Assembly (NCBI RefSeq): GCF_003265705.1
Contig: NW_020312902.1
Span: 12,346,659-12,410,658 of the forward strand
Reading direction: 5' to 3'
DNA from: Callorhinus ursinus
Taxonomy: Eukaryota > Chordata > Mammalia > Carnivora > Otariidae
DNA length: 64,000 nucleotides
Below the pieces are notes generated by a model. That model was not told where the DNA came from and ran no database searches. It worked only from the letters and a program-made list of their open reading frames with translations. Shown here one piece after another: positions 36,310-47,235 of this stretch (within the stretch, counting starts at the first letter, position 1; every line of letters starts with the position of its first letter). A program made the translations under genes and the position numbers.

Positions 36310-36409
36310 NNNNNNNNNNNNNNNNNNNNNNNNNNNNNNNNNNNNNNNNNNNNNNNNNNNNNNNNNNNNNNNNNNNNNNNNNNNNNNNNNNNNNNNNNNN
36401 NNNNNNNNN
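36310..36409. other. Assembly gap of exactly 100 N
   Basis: Exactly 100 N is the conventional placeholder for unknown length. It lies in the T-rich part of the L1-B 5'UTR. By alignment with L1-A the missing part corresponds to about 20,320-20,553, roughly 230 bp, covering most of one tandem unit. Confidence 0.98.
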
Positions 36410-36852
36410 TTTTTTTTTAAATCTTCTTCTTTCTTTTTTCAAACAACTTCTTATCAGTTCCTTTTATAAAACCTTTTATAATTTTCATCTTTATAGTCAT
36501 CTTCCATCCCTTCATTGTATCAACCCTTATTTTGTACATGTATGTCTTTCTTCCTTTAAAATTTTAGGAGGCACTTTCTTCTAACAGACCAAAATACACC
36601 CAAAATCTACTGTGTGGCACTGATCTATGCACTAGTCTGATCATATTTGATCATGTTCTGTTTTTTTTGTTTGTTTTGTTCTGTTTTTGTTTTTCTTTTT
36701 CTTTTTCTTTCTTTTCTCTTTCTTTTTTCTTTCTTTCCCTATCTTTCTCCCGGTTTCAAGTCTTTTCTGATTTGTATAGAGTATATTTGCTGGGGACGTT
36801 GTTAAACTGTTAGTATTTTGTTCTCTCATTTATCTATTCTCCTCTGGACAAA

Positions 36853-37747
36853 ATGACAAGACGAAAAAAGTCACCTCAGCAAAAAGAACAAGAGGTAGTA
36901 CCGTCTGCCAAGCACCTACTCAATACGGACATTAGTACGATGTCAGACCTAGAGTTAAGAATCATGACTGTAAGATACTAGCAGGGCTTGAAAAAAGCAT
37001 GGAAGTTATTAAAGAAACGCTTTCTGGAGAAACAAAAGAACTAAAATCTAACCAAGTCGAAATCAAAAAGGCTATTAATGAGGTGCAATCAAAAACGGGG
37101 GCAATAACTGCTAGGATAAATGAGGCAGAAGGGAAAATCAGTGATATAAAAGAGCAAAGGATGGAAAATAAAGAGGCTGAGAAAAAGAGAGATAAACAAC
37201 TACAAGACCACGAGGGCAGAATTTGAGAGATAAGCAATGCGATAAGACGAAACAACATTAGAATAATTGGGATTCCAGAAGAAAAAGAAAGAGAGTGAGG
37301 GGCAGAAGGTATATTGGAGCAGATTATAGCAGAGAACTTACCTAATGTGAGGAAGGAAACAGGCATCAAAAACCAGGAGACACAGAGAACCCCTCTTAAA
37401 ATCAATAAAAATATGTCAACACCCCAACATTTAATAGTAAAACTTACGAGTCTCAGAGACAAAGAGAAAATCCTGAAAGCAGCTCAGGAGAAAAGATATG
37501 TAACCTACAGTGGTAGAAATATTAGATTGGCAACAGACCTATCCACAGAGACCTGGCAGGCCAGAAAGGACTGGCATGATATCTTCAGAGCACTAAACAA
37601 GAAAAATATTCAGCCAAGAATATTATATCCAACTAGGCTGTCATTGAAAAGAGAAGGAGAGATAAAAAGCTTCCAGGACAAAAAAAACTAAAGGAATTTG
37701 CAAACAGGAAACCAACCCTCCAAGAAATATTGAGAGGGGTCCTCTAA
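36853..37747 (+). pseudogene. L1-B ORF1, broken
   Basis: The ATG at 36,853-36,855 encodes the same MTRRKKSPQQ start as L1-A. The frame breaks early near 36,970, where one base is missing relative to L1-A. It resumes as a coiled-coil segment (36,999-37,226) ending at a TGA, has another stop near 37,300, and continues in 37,314-37,691 through the C-terminal RNA-binding part (RPRILYPT-like block). The normal stop TAA is at 37,745-37,747. The product in an active element is the RNA-binding chaperone of the L1 particle. Confidence 0.9.
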
Positions 37748-37828
37748 GCAAAGAGAGAGCCTAAAAGCACCATAGATCAGAAAGGAACACAGACAATATA
37801 CAGTAACAGTCACCTTACAGGCAATACA

Positions 37829-40800
37829 ATGGCACTAAATTCATATTTTTCAATAGTTACCCTGAATGTAAATAGGCTAAATGCCCTAATCAAAAGACAC
37901 AGGCTATCACATTGGATTAAAAAACAAGAGACATCAATATACCGTCATTAAGAGACTCATTTTGGAACCAGAGACACCCCCCAGATTGAAAGTGAGGGGA
38001 TGGAAAACCATTTACCATGCTAATGGACACCAAAAGAGGGCTGGGGTGGCAATCCTTATATCAGACAAATTAGATTTTAAAAAAAGACTGTAATAAGAGA
38101 TGAATAGGACACTATATCCTACTTGAAGGCTCTATCCAACAAGAAGTTCTAACAATTGTGAATATCTATGCCCCTAACATGGGAGCAGCCAATTATAAAA
38201 GACAATTAATAAAAAGGGCAAAGAAACACATTGACAATAATACAATAATAGTGGGGGACTTTAACACACCCCCTGACTGAAATGGACACATCATCTAAGC
38301 AAAAGATCAAAAAGGAAATAAAGACTTTAAATGACACACTGGACCAAATGGACTTCAAAGACATATTCAGAACATTCCATCCCAAAGCAACAGAATACAC
38401 ATTCTTCTCTAGTGCCCATGGAACATTCTCCAGAATAGATCACATCCTAGGTCACAAATCAGGTCTCAACCGGTCCCAAAAGATTGGGATCATTCCCTGC
38501 ATATTTTCAGACCACAATGCTTTGAAACTAGAACTCAATCACAAGAGGAAACTCGGAAAGAACTCAAATACATGGAGGCTAAAGAGCATCCTACTAAAGA
38601 ATGAATGGGTCAACGAGGAAATTAAAGAAGAATTTAAAAAATTCATGGAAACCAATAAAAATGAAAACACAACTGTTCAAAATCTTTGGGATATAGCAAA
38701 GGCAGTCCTGAGAGGAAAGTATATAGCAGCACAAGCCTTTCTCAAGAAACAAGAAAGGTCTCAAATACACAACCTAACCCTACACCTAAAGGAGCTAGAG
38801 AAAAAACAGCAAATAAAGCCTGAACCCAGCAGGAGAAGAGAAATAAAGATCAGAGCAGAAATCAATGAAATAGAAACCAAAAGAACAGTAAAACAGATCA
38901 ACGAAACTAGGAGCTGGTTCTTTGAAAGAATTAAAAGATTGATAAACCCCTGGCCAGACTTTTCCAAAAGAAAAGAGAATGGACCCAAATCAACAAAATC
39001 ATGAATGAAAGAGGAGAGATCACAACCAACACCAAAGAAATACAAACAATTATAAGAACATATTGTGAGGAACTCTAGGCCAGCAAATTAGATAACCTGG
39101 AAGAAATGGATGCATTCCTAGAGATGTATCAACTACCAAAATTGAACCAGGAAGAAATAGAAAACCTGAACAGACTTATAACCACTAAGGAAATTGAAGC
39201 AGTCATCAAAAATCTCCCAACAAACAAAAGCCCAGGGCCAGATGGCTTCCCAGGGGAATTCTACCAAACAGTTCAAGAAGAATTAATACCTATTCTCCTG
39301 AAACTGTCAAAAAATATAGAAATGGAAGGAAAACTTCCAAACTCATTTTATGAGGCCAGCATTACCTTGATCCCAAAACCAGAAAAAGACCCCACCAAAA
39401 AGGAGAATTACAGACCAATATCCTTGATGAACATGGATGCAAAAATTCTCACCAAAATACTAGTCAATAGGATCCAACAGTACATTAAAAGGATTATTCA
39501 CCACGACCAAGTGGGATTTATCCCTGGGCTGCAAGTTTGGTTCAACATCCACAAATCAATCAACGTATTACAATACATTAACAAAAGAAAGAACAAGAAT
39601 CATATGATCCTCTCAATAAATGCAGAAAAAGCATTTGACAAAGTACAGCATCTTTCTTGACCAAACCTTTCAGAGTATAGGGATAGAGGGTACATACCTC
39701 AATATCATAAAAGCCATCTATGAAAAACCTACAGCAATTATCATTCTCAATTGGTAAAGCTGAGAGCTTTTCCCCTAAGGTCAGTAACGCAGCAGGGATG
39801 TCCACTCTCACCACTGCTATTCAACATAGTATTAGAAGTCCTAGCCACAGCAATCAGACAACAAAAAGAATTCCAAGGCGTCCAAATCGGCAAAGAAGAA
39901 GTCAAACTCTCACTCTTTGCAGATGATATGATACTCTATGTGGAAAACCCAAGACTCCACCCCAAAACTACTAGAACTCATCCAGGAATTCAGTATAGTA
40001 GCAGGATATCAAATCAATGCACAGAAATCAGTGGCATTCCTATACACCAACAACAAGACAGAAGAGAGACAAATCAAGGAGTCGATCCCATTCACAATTG
40101 CACCCAAAACCATAAGATACCTAGGAATAAATTTAACCAAAGAGGCAAAGGATCTGTACTCAGAAAACTGTAAAATACTCATGAAAGAAATTGAGGAAGA
40201 CACAAAGAAATGGAAAAACGTTCCATGCTCATGAATTGGAAGAACAAACATTGTGAAGATGTCAATACTACCTAGAGCAATCTATACATTCAATGCAATC
40301 CCCATCAAAATACCAACCACCTTTTTCAAAGAAATGGAACAAATAATCCTAAAATTTGTGTGGAACAGAAGAGACCCCGAATAGCCAGAGGAATATTGAA
40401 AAAGAAAAGCAAACTGGTGGCATCACAATTCTGGACTTCCAGCTCTATTACAAAGCTGTCATCATCAAGACAGTATGGTACTGGCACAAAAACAGACATA
40501 TAGATCAATGGAACAGAATCGAGAGCCCAGATATGGACCCTCAAATCTATGGTCAACTAATCTTCGACAGAGCAGGAAAGAATATCCAATGGAAAAAACA
40601 CAGTCTCTTCAAATGTTGCTGGGAAAATTGGACAGCCAAATGCAGAAGAATGAAACTGGACCATTTCCTTACACCACACACAAAAATAGACTCCAATTGT
40701 TTGAAAGACCTTAACCTGAGATTGGAGTCCATCAAAATCCTAAAGGAGAATACAGGTAGCAACCTCTTCGACATCAGCCACAGCAACTTCTTCCTAGAAA

Positions 40801-41624
40801 CATCACCAAAGGCAAGGGAAGCAAGGAGAAAAATGAACTACTGGGATCTCATCAAGACAAAAAGCTTTTGCACAGCAAAAGAAACAGTCCACAAAACCAA
40901 AAGACAACCGACAGAATGGGAGAAAATATTTGCAAACGACATATCAGATAAAGGGCTAATGTCCATATCTATAAAGAACTTATCAAACTCAACACCCAAA
41001 GAACAAATAATCCAATCAAGAAATGGGCAGAAGACATGAACAGACATTTTTCCAAAGAAGACATCCAAATGGCCAACAGACTCATGAAAACGTGCTCAAC
41101 ATCTCTCGGCATCAGGGAAATCCAAATCAAAACCTCAATGAGATACCATATCACACCAGTCAGAATGGCTAAAATTAACAAGTCAGGAAATGACAGATGT
41201 TGGCGGGGATGTGGAGAAAGGGGAACCCTCCTACACTGTTGGTGGGAATGCGAGCTGGTGCAACCCCTCTGGACAACAGTATGGAGGTTCCTCAAACAGT
41301 TGAAAATAGAGCTACCATATGATCCAGCAATTGTACTACTGGGTATTTACCACAAAGATACAAATGTAGGGATCCAAAGGGGTACGTGCACAGCAATGTT
41401 TATAGCAGCAATGTCTACAATAGCCAAACTGTGGAAAGAGCCAAGATATCCATCGACATATGGATAAAGAAGCAGTGGTATATATACACAATGGCATATT
41501 ATGCAGCCATCAAAAGCAATGAGATCTTGCCATTGCAATGTCGTGGATGGAATTGGAGGGTGTTATGCTGAGTGAAATAAGTCAATCAGAGAAAGACATG
41601 TATCATATAACCTCACTGATATGA
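37829..41624 (+). pseudogene. L1-B ORF2 (endonuclease/reverse transcriptase), broken
   Basis: The ATG is at 37,829-37,831 (MALNSY) and the stop TGA at 41,622-41,624. Endonuclease landmarks: a GDFNTP-equivalent near 38,253-38,271, IDHILG and SDH inside 38,282-39,004. Reverse-transcriptase landmarks: a [12 protein letters not shown] block and RPISLMN block inside 39,106-39,660, and FADD at 39,916-39,927. The C-terminal knuckle C-x3-C-x7-H-x4-C ([18 protein letters not shown]) is intact within 41,036-41,467. Several frameshifts split it (for example near 38,270, 39,005-39,080, 39,655 and 39,950-40,350). The two halves of the endonuclease are in different frames, as in L1-A, but the breaks are at different positions, so they arose independently. 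Confidence 0.92.
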
Positions 41625-42070
41625 GGAATTCTTAATCTCAGGTAACAAAGTGAGTGTTGCTGGAGTGGTAGGTTGTGGGAGGGATGGGGTGGCTGGGTGA
41701 TAGACATTGGGTAGGGTATGTGCTATCGTGAGCACTGTGAATTGTGCAAGACTGTTGAATCACAGATCTGTACTTCTGAAACAATGCAATATATGCTAAG
41801 AAAAAAAAAGGAAGGAGATAGCAGGAGGGGAAGAATGAAGAGGAGTAAGTTGGAGGGGGAGACAAACCATGAGAGACGATGGACTCTGAAAAACAAACTG
41901 AGGGTTCTAGAGGGGTGGCAGGTGGTGGGATGGGTTGGCCTGGTGATGGGTATTAAAGAGGGCACATTCTGCGTGGATCACTGGGTGTTATGCACAAACA
42001 ATGAATCATAGAACACTACATCAAAAACTAATGATGTATGGTGATTAACATAACAAAAATTTTAAAAAAA
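41625..42070 (+). other. L1-B 3'UTR with duplicated module and A-rich tail
   Basis: Two homologous modules about 246 bp apart are visible: ggtgatagacattggg (41,696) and ggtgatgggtattaaag (41,942), then ttgaatcacagatctgtact (41,756) and atgaatcatagaacactaca (42,001). Between them is a purine-rich stretch (aagaaaaaaaaaggaaggag). Older fragments at 6,255-6,345 and 57,208-57,518 have only one module. Confidence 0.75.
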
Positions 42071-42089
42071 TATTAGGGAAAATTCTATA

Positions 42090-42106
42090 AAAAATAGAAA
42101 TGAGTG
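42090..42106. repeat. Target-site duplication, right copy, of L1-B
   Basis: Matches 35,154-35,170 at 16 of 17 positions. Confidence 0.8.
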
Positions 42107-42879
42107 TTTCATATACATTCTTTTAGATTTAATCTATGTATTTTTTCCCCTCTTAGAATTCCTCCCACTCCTTCTTACTGTTCTATATTTATTGACTCAT
42201 AGGAGAGAGTGAAGGTAGAAAATATAGAGATTTCTCCTGGATTTGGCTTCTAAAAACCACTGTCTGTGGAAACAGAGCTTCAGAATCTCAGCAAAATGAT
42301 GGAGAGAAACAGAGTAAAAAGGATACTTCCATCTTAGACAAGAGATAGGTTTCCCTATCCTATGAAGCAGACAAGGGAAGTACTGAAAAGAAATACGTTG
42401 ATGTATTCAAGGAAAAGTTCATTTCTTTTCTCTGATACAGCTCTTGAAAAATTTGTGCAGTGATATAAGGTAGATGGAACAGAAAACCTTCCAGATTTGT
42501 AGGTCCCTGGTGCCACATTAGCGCAGTAGTAGTGATAATTCCATTAATCCAACATTGGCAGGGAAACAGGAGAACTGATAGACCTCAAGGTGCCATGAAG
42601 ACAATATTGTCATTGAAGATATGGTCCATCTGTGCAGACCAATGACTAAAAAAATAAAAGTCTTCATTTGCCAATGCCTTAGCACTATGTATCACTCCCA
42701 GCAACTTGACATAACAACAGAAGAACTCTGAAAAGTCTATGGTTCAATTTTCCTGTCAACTTCCATTTCCCCAATCCTAGTAGATGGAGGCTTGAGATTG
42801 AAACAACTTTGTTTTTGTAGAGCTCAATAAAATGCTCACTACATACCTGAGGTTGTACAGTGCTGACTTTGAGTTTAGT
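42107..42879. other. Unassigned sequence
   Basis: No gene or repeat is recognised with confidence. Together with the sequence before 35,154 it formed the intact site before L1-B arrived. Confidence 0.45.
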
Positions 42880-43290
42880 GGGCCCAATTTGTGAATGATG
42901 GGTTTTGTTAGATTGGCTTCCCATGAAAGGAGAAGTCTGAGACCAGACATGCTTGTAGGCAGTTTATTTGGGGGGGTCATCCCAGGAAGCCAGGGTAAGG
43001 GAAGAAGAAAATTGAGAGCAATAAGGAGAGGAAAAAAGTCACAACATAAAAGTGCATTATTGGAGTTGTTGCTGTGAGTAATGAGGGTTTGATTCTTCTA
43101 GGGTCTCTGAGTAACATGACAAAAGCCTCCAGAATTGTGCACTGGCTCCTTCCCCCCCCACAGTCCACCCCCAACTGGTCAAGGGTGGCTTCTGAGAGCC
43201 TTAACTCTCTTATATCTGCACTACATTTTTATGTGAGGAAGGCCCTGAAGCAGGAAACCATAAAAAGATACACAGTATGTCTTTAAGTTG
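42880..43290 (-). mobile_element. Possible LTR at the edge of an ERVL-class fragment
   Basis: The run aggcagtttatttggggggg, tcatcccaggaagccagg and a purine-rich stretch after it (gaagaagaaaattgagagca) resemble old ERVL-type LTRs read in reverse. It lies on the side where the 3' LTR of the neighbouring pol-like region should be. No target duplication or clean end is visible. Confidence 0.35.
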
Positions 43291-45785
43291 GAGTACTGTC
43301 TGCATGGAAATGTTCACCACTGCTCTATTAGAAATCAGATTTGGTCCAAGCAAAAAAGATAAAGAATATAAAAAAGCATCTGGTATAGTCCTTCCCTTGC
43401 ATGACTCAGGTCCACTTTTGGATATTATGTCCATCTCTTACTGATTCTTAAAGATGGGAGCCAGATAAAATCTCTTTTAAAAAACTTACATTAGGGAAGA
43501 GTTCATTGAATCTACTATAGTCCCTACTGCTGCAAATGGTGCTGAGACCATGAAAATAATAATCTTCCTCTTCTACCACTGATTCTACATTCCTACATCT
43601 TTTTTCAGCCTTTCAGTGTTCTATAGTTCTTGCCTGCTGATATGACTCAGCCCTTGTTCCTGAGGAATGTTGCCCTTGTTAGGCGGTAGTTGAAGACACA
43701 AAGCACCAAGAAAAGCTCCCAGTAAATCTGTTGATTCCAGAGCCTGTCTCTCTACTCCCTCCAACCCCCGTTATATAGCAGTAACCCTAGCTCTTTTAAA
43801 GTAAAACAACAATAACAACATGAATATCCCAGAGTGATCAGGTTGCAGTGGAAATTTGGGGTTTGAGGAAAAATCGACTATGTCCCCTGGTGTGAGTTCA
43901 CCTCACTGACTGGGAACCAAGACCTCTTATCTAAAAGAGTATGAGAAGCACAAATTTTGCAAGTGGCTCACTAGGAGTGATGATGGGAGAGATCAGTTCT
44001 TCTAAAATTTGTCTCCCAGACCTGTGTATTCCATCTATGGGAGACTCAGCACATGTAGGCTATTGGTTTATTATATATATTGCATTCTGGAGGACAGAGT
44101 GTTACTCTGGAATGTTAGTGGAGCCTTTACTGGGTCACTCTAATATTTTATTAGACTGATCAATTCCATGTGATATACTGTATGGTAAGGCCAGTGAGTT
44201 ATGTGATAATGTAGTAATTGGTACTCCTTAACTGAAAACTTGGCCAGTTGGTCCGAAGTGATGTTATACAATAGTCTATGTCAGGATATGAGAAATTCTA
44301 TAAGTACTCTAATGGTGCTGCTATAAGACCACTTTGAGAAGGGAAGGGAAACCCATCTGGACTAGATTTCAAATTGAATAAGGACACACAGTTGCCATTT
44401 ACAGGGTAGAAGGAATCCAATGTCTTCAACTAGACAGAAATGACAAACTAATCTCCTCAAGGGATTTTACTCTTTTGGGGTCACAGAGTGGAATTTTGTT
44501 GATTATATGTGTGCTGTTCAGCTGTTTGAGTAGCTAAATCAGCTTTGCTTAGAGGGGCTCTTCCCATTGCGGTCAGGCATTGACACCATCCAAAATGGAT
44601 ACACCTTTTGTAAGCCAGTTGCACAAGCAGAGATTCACAGACTACCGAAGCTAGATAACATCCACTGGATGAGCCATTCTGTCCACTTGTGACTGTGGTT
44701 GTGTACTTCCTTTGCAGTGGGTCCTCTTTGATGTTCACTGATAGGATACACAAATATTTGTGTACTTAGTGCCCACTAGCATGGATTCATGAATATGCAT
44801 CAACCTCACAACTTCTTGGATTTGAGTTCCCAATTTTTTCCAGTCCCCTGACCAGCCAGCCAAGGTATTTGTAATTTTTCATGAGTCATGTATATCCTTA
44901 CTTCAGACCATTTCTCTCTCCATAAACAAACAAACAAACAAACAAACAAACAGGTATATTCCTAAAAGTTCCCCTCACCACTGTCTTTTAGGGCTAATTT
45001 TCAAACTAAAGAGAGGCAGAATAACATTTCAGCTTGCACTGATATTAGCTGGACAAAGTTCTGCACAGCGAGCCTGATTTTTCTCTTCTTCATTCATGTG
45101 GTTTGAGGGAATGGCACAGAAGGCCACAGTCATAACCTTTGGTGCAACATCAGTAAGGAGGGGAAGTATCTTGTTTGTGTGCATGAAACTGACTTGCACT
45201 CTCTGGACCATTCAGGCACAATTTTAAATATATTATTTCCATCATATCATAGATTGCTGTTGATTAGCCTAATGTCATCAATAAAGAGTTTAGGCATGAA
45301 TATAAAGGTGATTTAACATTTCTATGGGCTGTATCATGACAGAAATCAGGAGAGTTAAACTTGGGTTGAGACACTGAATGTGTATTGCTCTATTTCCCAT
45401 ATAAAAGCAAACTGAATTAAATTCTTATTGATGGGGTTTGAAAAGAACACATTTTTCATACAAATAACTCCATACCAGGTCCAAGAGGCTGTATTGATAT
45501 ATTCCAGGAAACAGTCCTCATCTATCAGAACAGTTAGGATTGTGGATATCACTTAGTTAAACTTGTAATTATTAGTTATCCAAAACAATACTTTGATTTT
45601 TGTAAATTTCTTAAATTTTTGAGGGTGGCATTAATCTCTGCAAAGGACTGTGAGGAACTATAATGCTTCAGATTTCTCTTTGTCAGGATGGGAATAGTAT
45701 TAGGGGAGTTTCATACATACTCCTTTAAGGACTCTATAGATTCTCCATATGACTGGCATCTAATCAAAAATTCTGACACACAATT
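43291..45785 (-). pseudogene. Decayed ERVL-class (class III) retroviral pol region
   Basis: Read on the minus strand the order fits pol of an ancient endogenous retrovirus. The right part (about 45,360-45,780), with ggtggcattaatctctgcaa and tccataccaggtccaag blocks, corresponds to the reverse-transcriptase start. The middle (about 44,990-45,210) corresponds to RNase H, and the left (about 44,200-44,790), with ggtactccttaactgaaaac and atccactggatgagccattc blocks, to later pol. Open frames are short (up to 90 codons at 44,481-44,753) and no retroviral protein can be made. No clear env or 5' LTR is visible. Assignment rests on recognised ERVL text order, not on a search. Confidence 0.55.
44924..44952. 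repeat. (AAAC)n microsatellite
   Basis: Seven uninterrupted aaac units inside the ERVL-like region. Confidence 0.95.
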
Positions 45786-46129
45786 TTTTAAAAAGGATTA
45801 GTTTATAGTTCTTTCTTAAACAACAGATAAAAGTAAATCACAATTCAGATAATAGAGACAAGATTTTAAAATAAATATTTGTAAGTGTTAGAGGAAAAGA
45901 CGGTTAAAAGTGGAAGGAAACCTATAGAATTCCAATAGAGAATTAGTACTTGTAAAATTAATAAATTAGCAATTTTATAACAAAATAAAGTATACAATAT
46001 TAAAAAACCCATTGTATGAATATAAAAAGAATCTGGACACAGTAGAAAACAGGAATAATGGATTCAATGACAGGTCAACAGAAAAGCATTTAAACTGAAG
46101 CACAAATAGGAATAAAATAGAATAGAACA
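45786..46129. other. Unassigned AT-rich sequence between ERVL-like and L1 pieces
   Basis: A/T-rich with no landmark. It may belong to either neighbour. Confidence 0.4.
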
Positions 46130-46985
46130 GGGTGTGAAAGACATGTGAGACATGATCAAATCTTTTAATGTCTTGGGAATTGGAGTCCTATAAAGAGAAA
46201 AGAGGGAGGATGAGGGAGACAAAATTTGAAGACATAATGACTGAGAATTCCCCCAACCTGATAAAAGATCCCAACCCTCAAAATCTAGAAAACCACTGAA
46301 ACCTAAACAGGAGCCATGTAAAGAAAGTCACCTTTAGATGTCTCCTAGTCAGATTGCTGGGTATTACTTTTTTTAAGATTTTATTTAATTATTTAATTAT
46401 TTATTTGGGAGAGAGAATGAGAGAGAGCACAAGAGGGAAGAGGGTCAGAGGGAGAAGCAGACCCCTTGCTGAGCAGGGAGCCCAATGTTGGACTTGATCC
46501 TGGGACTCCAGGATCATGACCTGAGCCAAAGGCAGTCACTTAACCAACTGAGCCACCCAGGTGCCCAGATTGCTGGGTATTAAAGAAAAATCAAAGCAGC
46601 TAGAGAAAATAGAAACATTATCTTCAGAAGAGCGACAATAAAACTGATGTCTGACTTTTCAATAGAAATGATGGAATCCAGAAAACAAAAATGATATTTT
46701 TTTTAATCACTGGGAAAAAGAAATAATCCCAGTCTTGAATCCTATACCTAGTTAAAATATGCATCAACAGTGAAGGCAAAATGAAGACTCTTTCAGACAA
46801 ACAAGAGCTGAAAGAATTTATTACCAGAGATTCACACTGCATGAAATCTGAAAGGAAGTTTTTTTAGGCTGAAGAAAAAATGATTTCAGATAGAAGCTTT
46901 GAACTACATGAAAGAATAAAGGATTACAGACAAGATAAACATGGGGGTAAATAGGAAAGAATGTGAAAGGGTGAAAAACAGCAAC
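46130..46985 (+). pseudogene. Ancient L1/HAL1 ORF1-side segment, host of SINEC copy 4
   Basis: On the plus strand the run ttgaagacataatgactgag, gaattcccccaacctg, then after the SINEC aaatcaaagcagctagagaa, ttttcaatagaaatgatgga, cttgaatcctatacctagtt, tgaaggcaaaatgaagactc, tttcagacaaacaagagctg and aagaatttattaccagagat follows the end of L1 ORF1 and the stretch before ORF2. There are many stops. SINEC copy 4 splits it. Confidence 0.6.
46367..46566 (-). mobile_element. SINEC, copy 4
   Basis: T-rich tail (aagattttatttaattattt), a gagagagaatgagagagagc block, gagcagggagcccaatgttg, aggatcatgacctgagccaa and caactgagccacccaggtgc. A perfect 16-bp target duplication (agattgctgggtatta) lies at 46,351-46,366 and 46,567-46,582, so both ends are exact. 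Confidence 0.96.
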
Positions 46986-47039
46986 CGTGTCTTACATAGT
47001 ATGTAGAAGGAAACTATGATAGCAAAAATACACAGGGAG

Positions 47040-47227
47040 GGGCGCCTGGGTGGCTCAGTTGGTTAAGCAACTGCCTTTGGCTCAGGTCATGATCCTGGAG
47101 TCCTGGGATGGAGTCCCACATCAGGCTCCCTGCTCGGCGTGGGATCTGCTTCTCCCTCTGACCCTCTTCCCTCTCATGCTCTCTGTCTCTCATTCTCTCC
47201 CTCTCAAATAAAATCTTAAAAAAAAAA
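47040..47227 (+). mobile_element. SINEC, copy 5 (sense orientation)
   Basis: Best-preserved copy. The head ggcgcctgggtggctcagtt carries an A-box-like site, and tcaggtcatgatcctggagt a B-box-like site, both from the tRNA ancestor. Then come gctccctgctcggcgtggga, a CT-rich block (tctctgtctctcattctctc) and a tail caaataaaatcttaaa plus A-run. The target duplication is at least acagggag (47,032-47,039 and 47,228-47,235), extending into A-rich sequence. Confidence 0.96.
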
Positions 47228-47235
47228 ACAGGGAG

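Larger units (their letters stand above)
35171..36852 (+). promoter_or_regulatory. L1-B 5'UTR / internal promoter region
   Basis: The first kilobase (35,171 to about 36,190) is GC- and CpG-rich. From about 36,240 to 36,850 it is T-rich and contains the assembly gap and, at about 36,660-36,760, a pyrimidine run. This matches the two-part plan of L1-A. A 221-codon frame in sense (35,575-36,240, GTG start) and antisense frames (35,265-35,447; 35,497-35,856) are open. Confidence 0.8.
35171..42089 (+). mobile_element. L1-B: near full-length carnivore L1, plus strand
   Basis: The architecture is complete: 5'UTR at 35,171-36,852 (with a 100-N gap), ORF1 at 36,853-37,747, ORF2 at 37,829-41,624, 3'UTR at 41,625-42,060, A-rich tail to 42,070, then about 20 nt before the right target duplication. 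It begins with ggggggtgcagagcaagatg. Both ORFs contain frameshifts and stops, so it is a dead copy. It is the inverted counterpart of L1-A, with closely similar sequence through both UTRs and ORFs. Confidence 0.95.

Noticed and set aside
36641..36829. Lys-rich minus-strand open frame
   Set aside because: It results from pyrimidine-rich low-complexity sequence in the L1-B 5'UTR.
44924..44952. Short repeats as a CRISPR-like array
   Set aside because: A simple (AAAC)n microsatellite without spacers, in mammalian DNA.
47040..47227. tRNA gene
   Set aside because: The tRNA-like head belongs to a SINEC with a CT-rich middle, A-tail and target duplication. It has no tRNA fold across its length.
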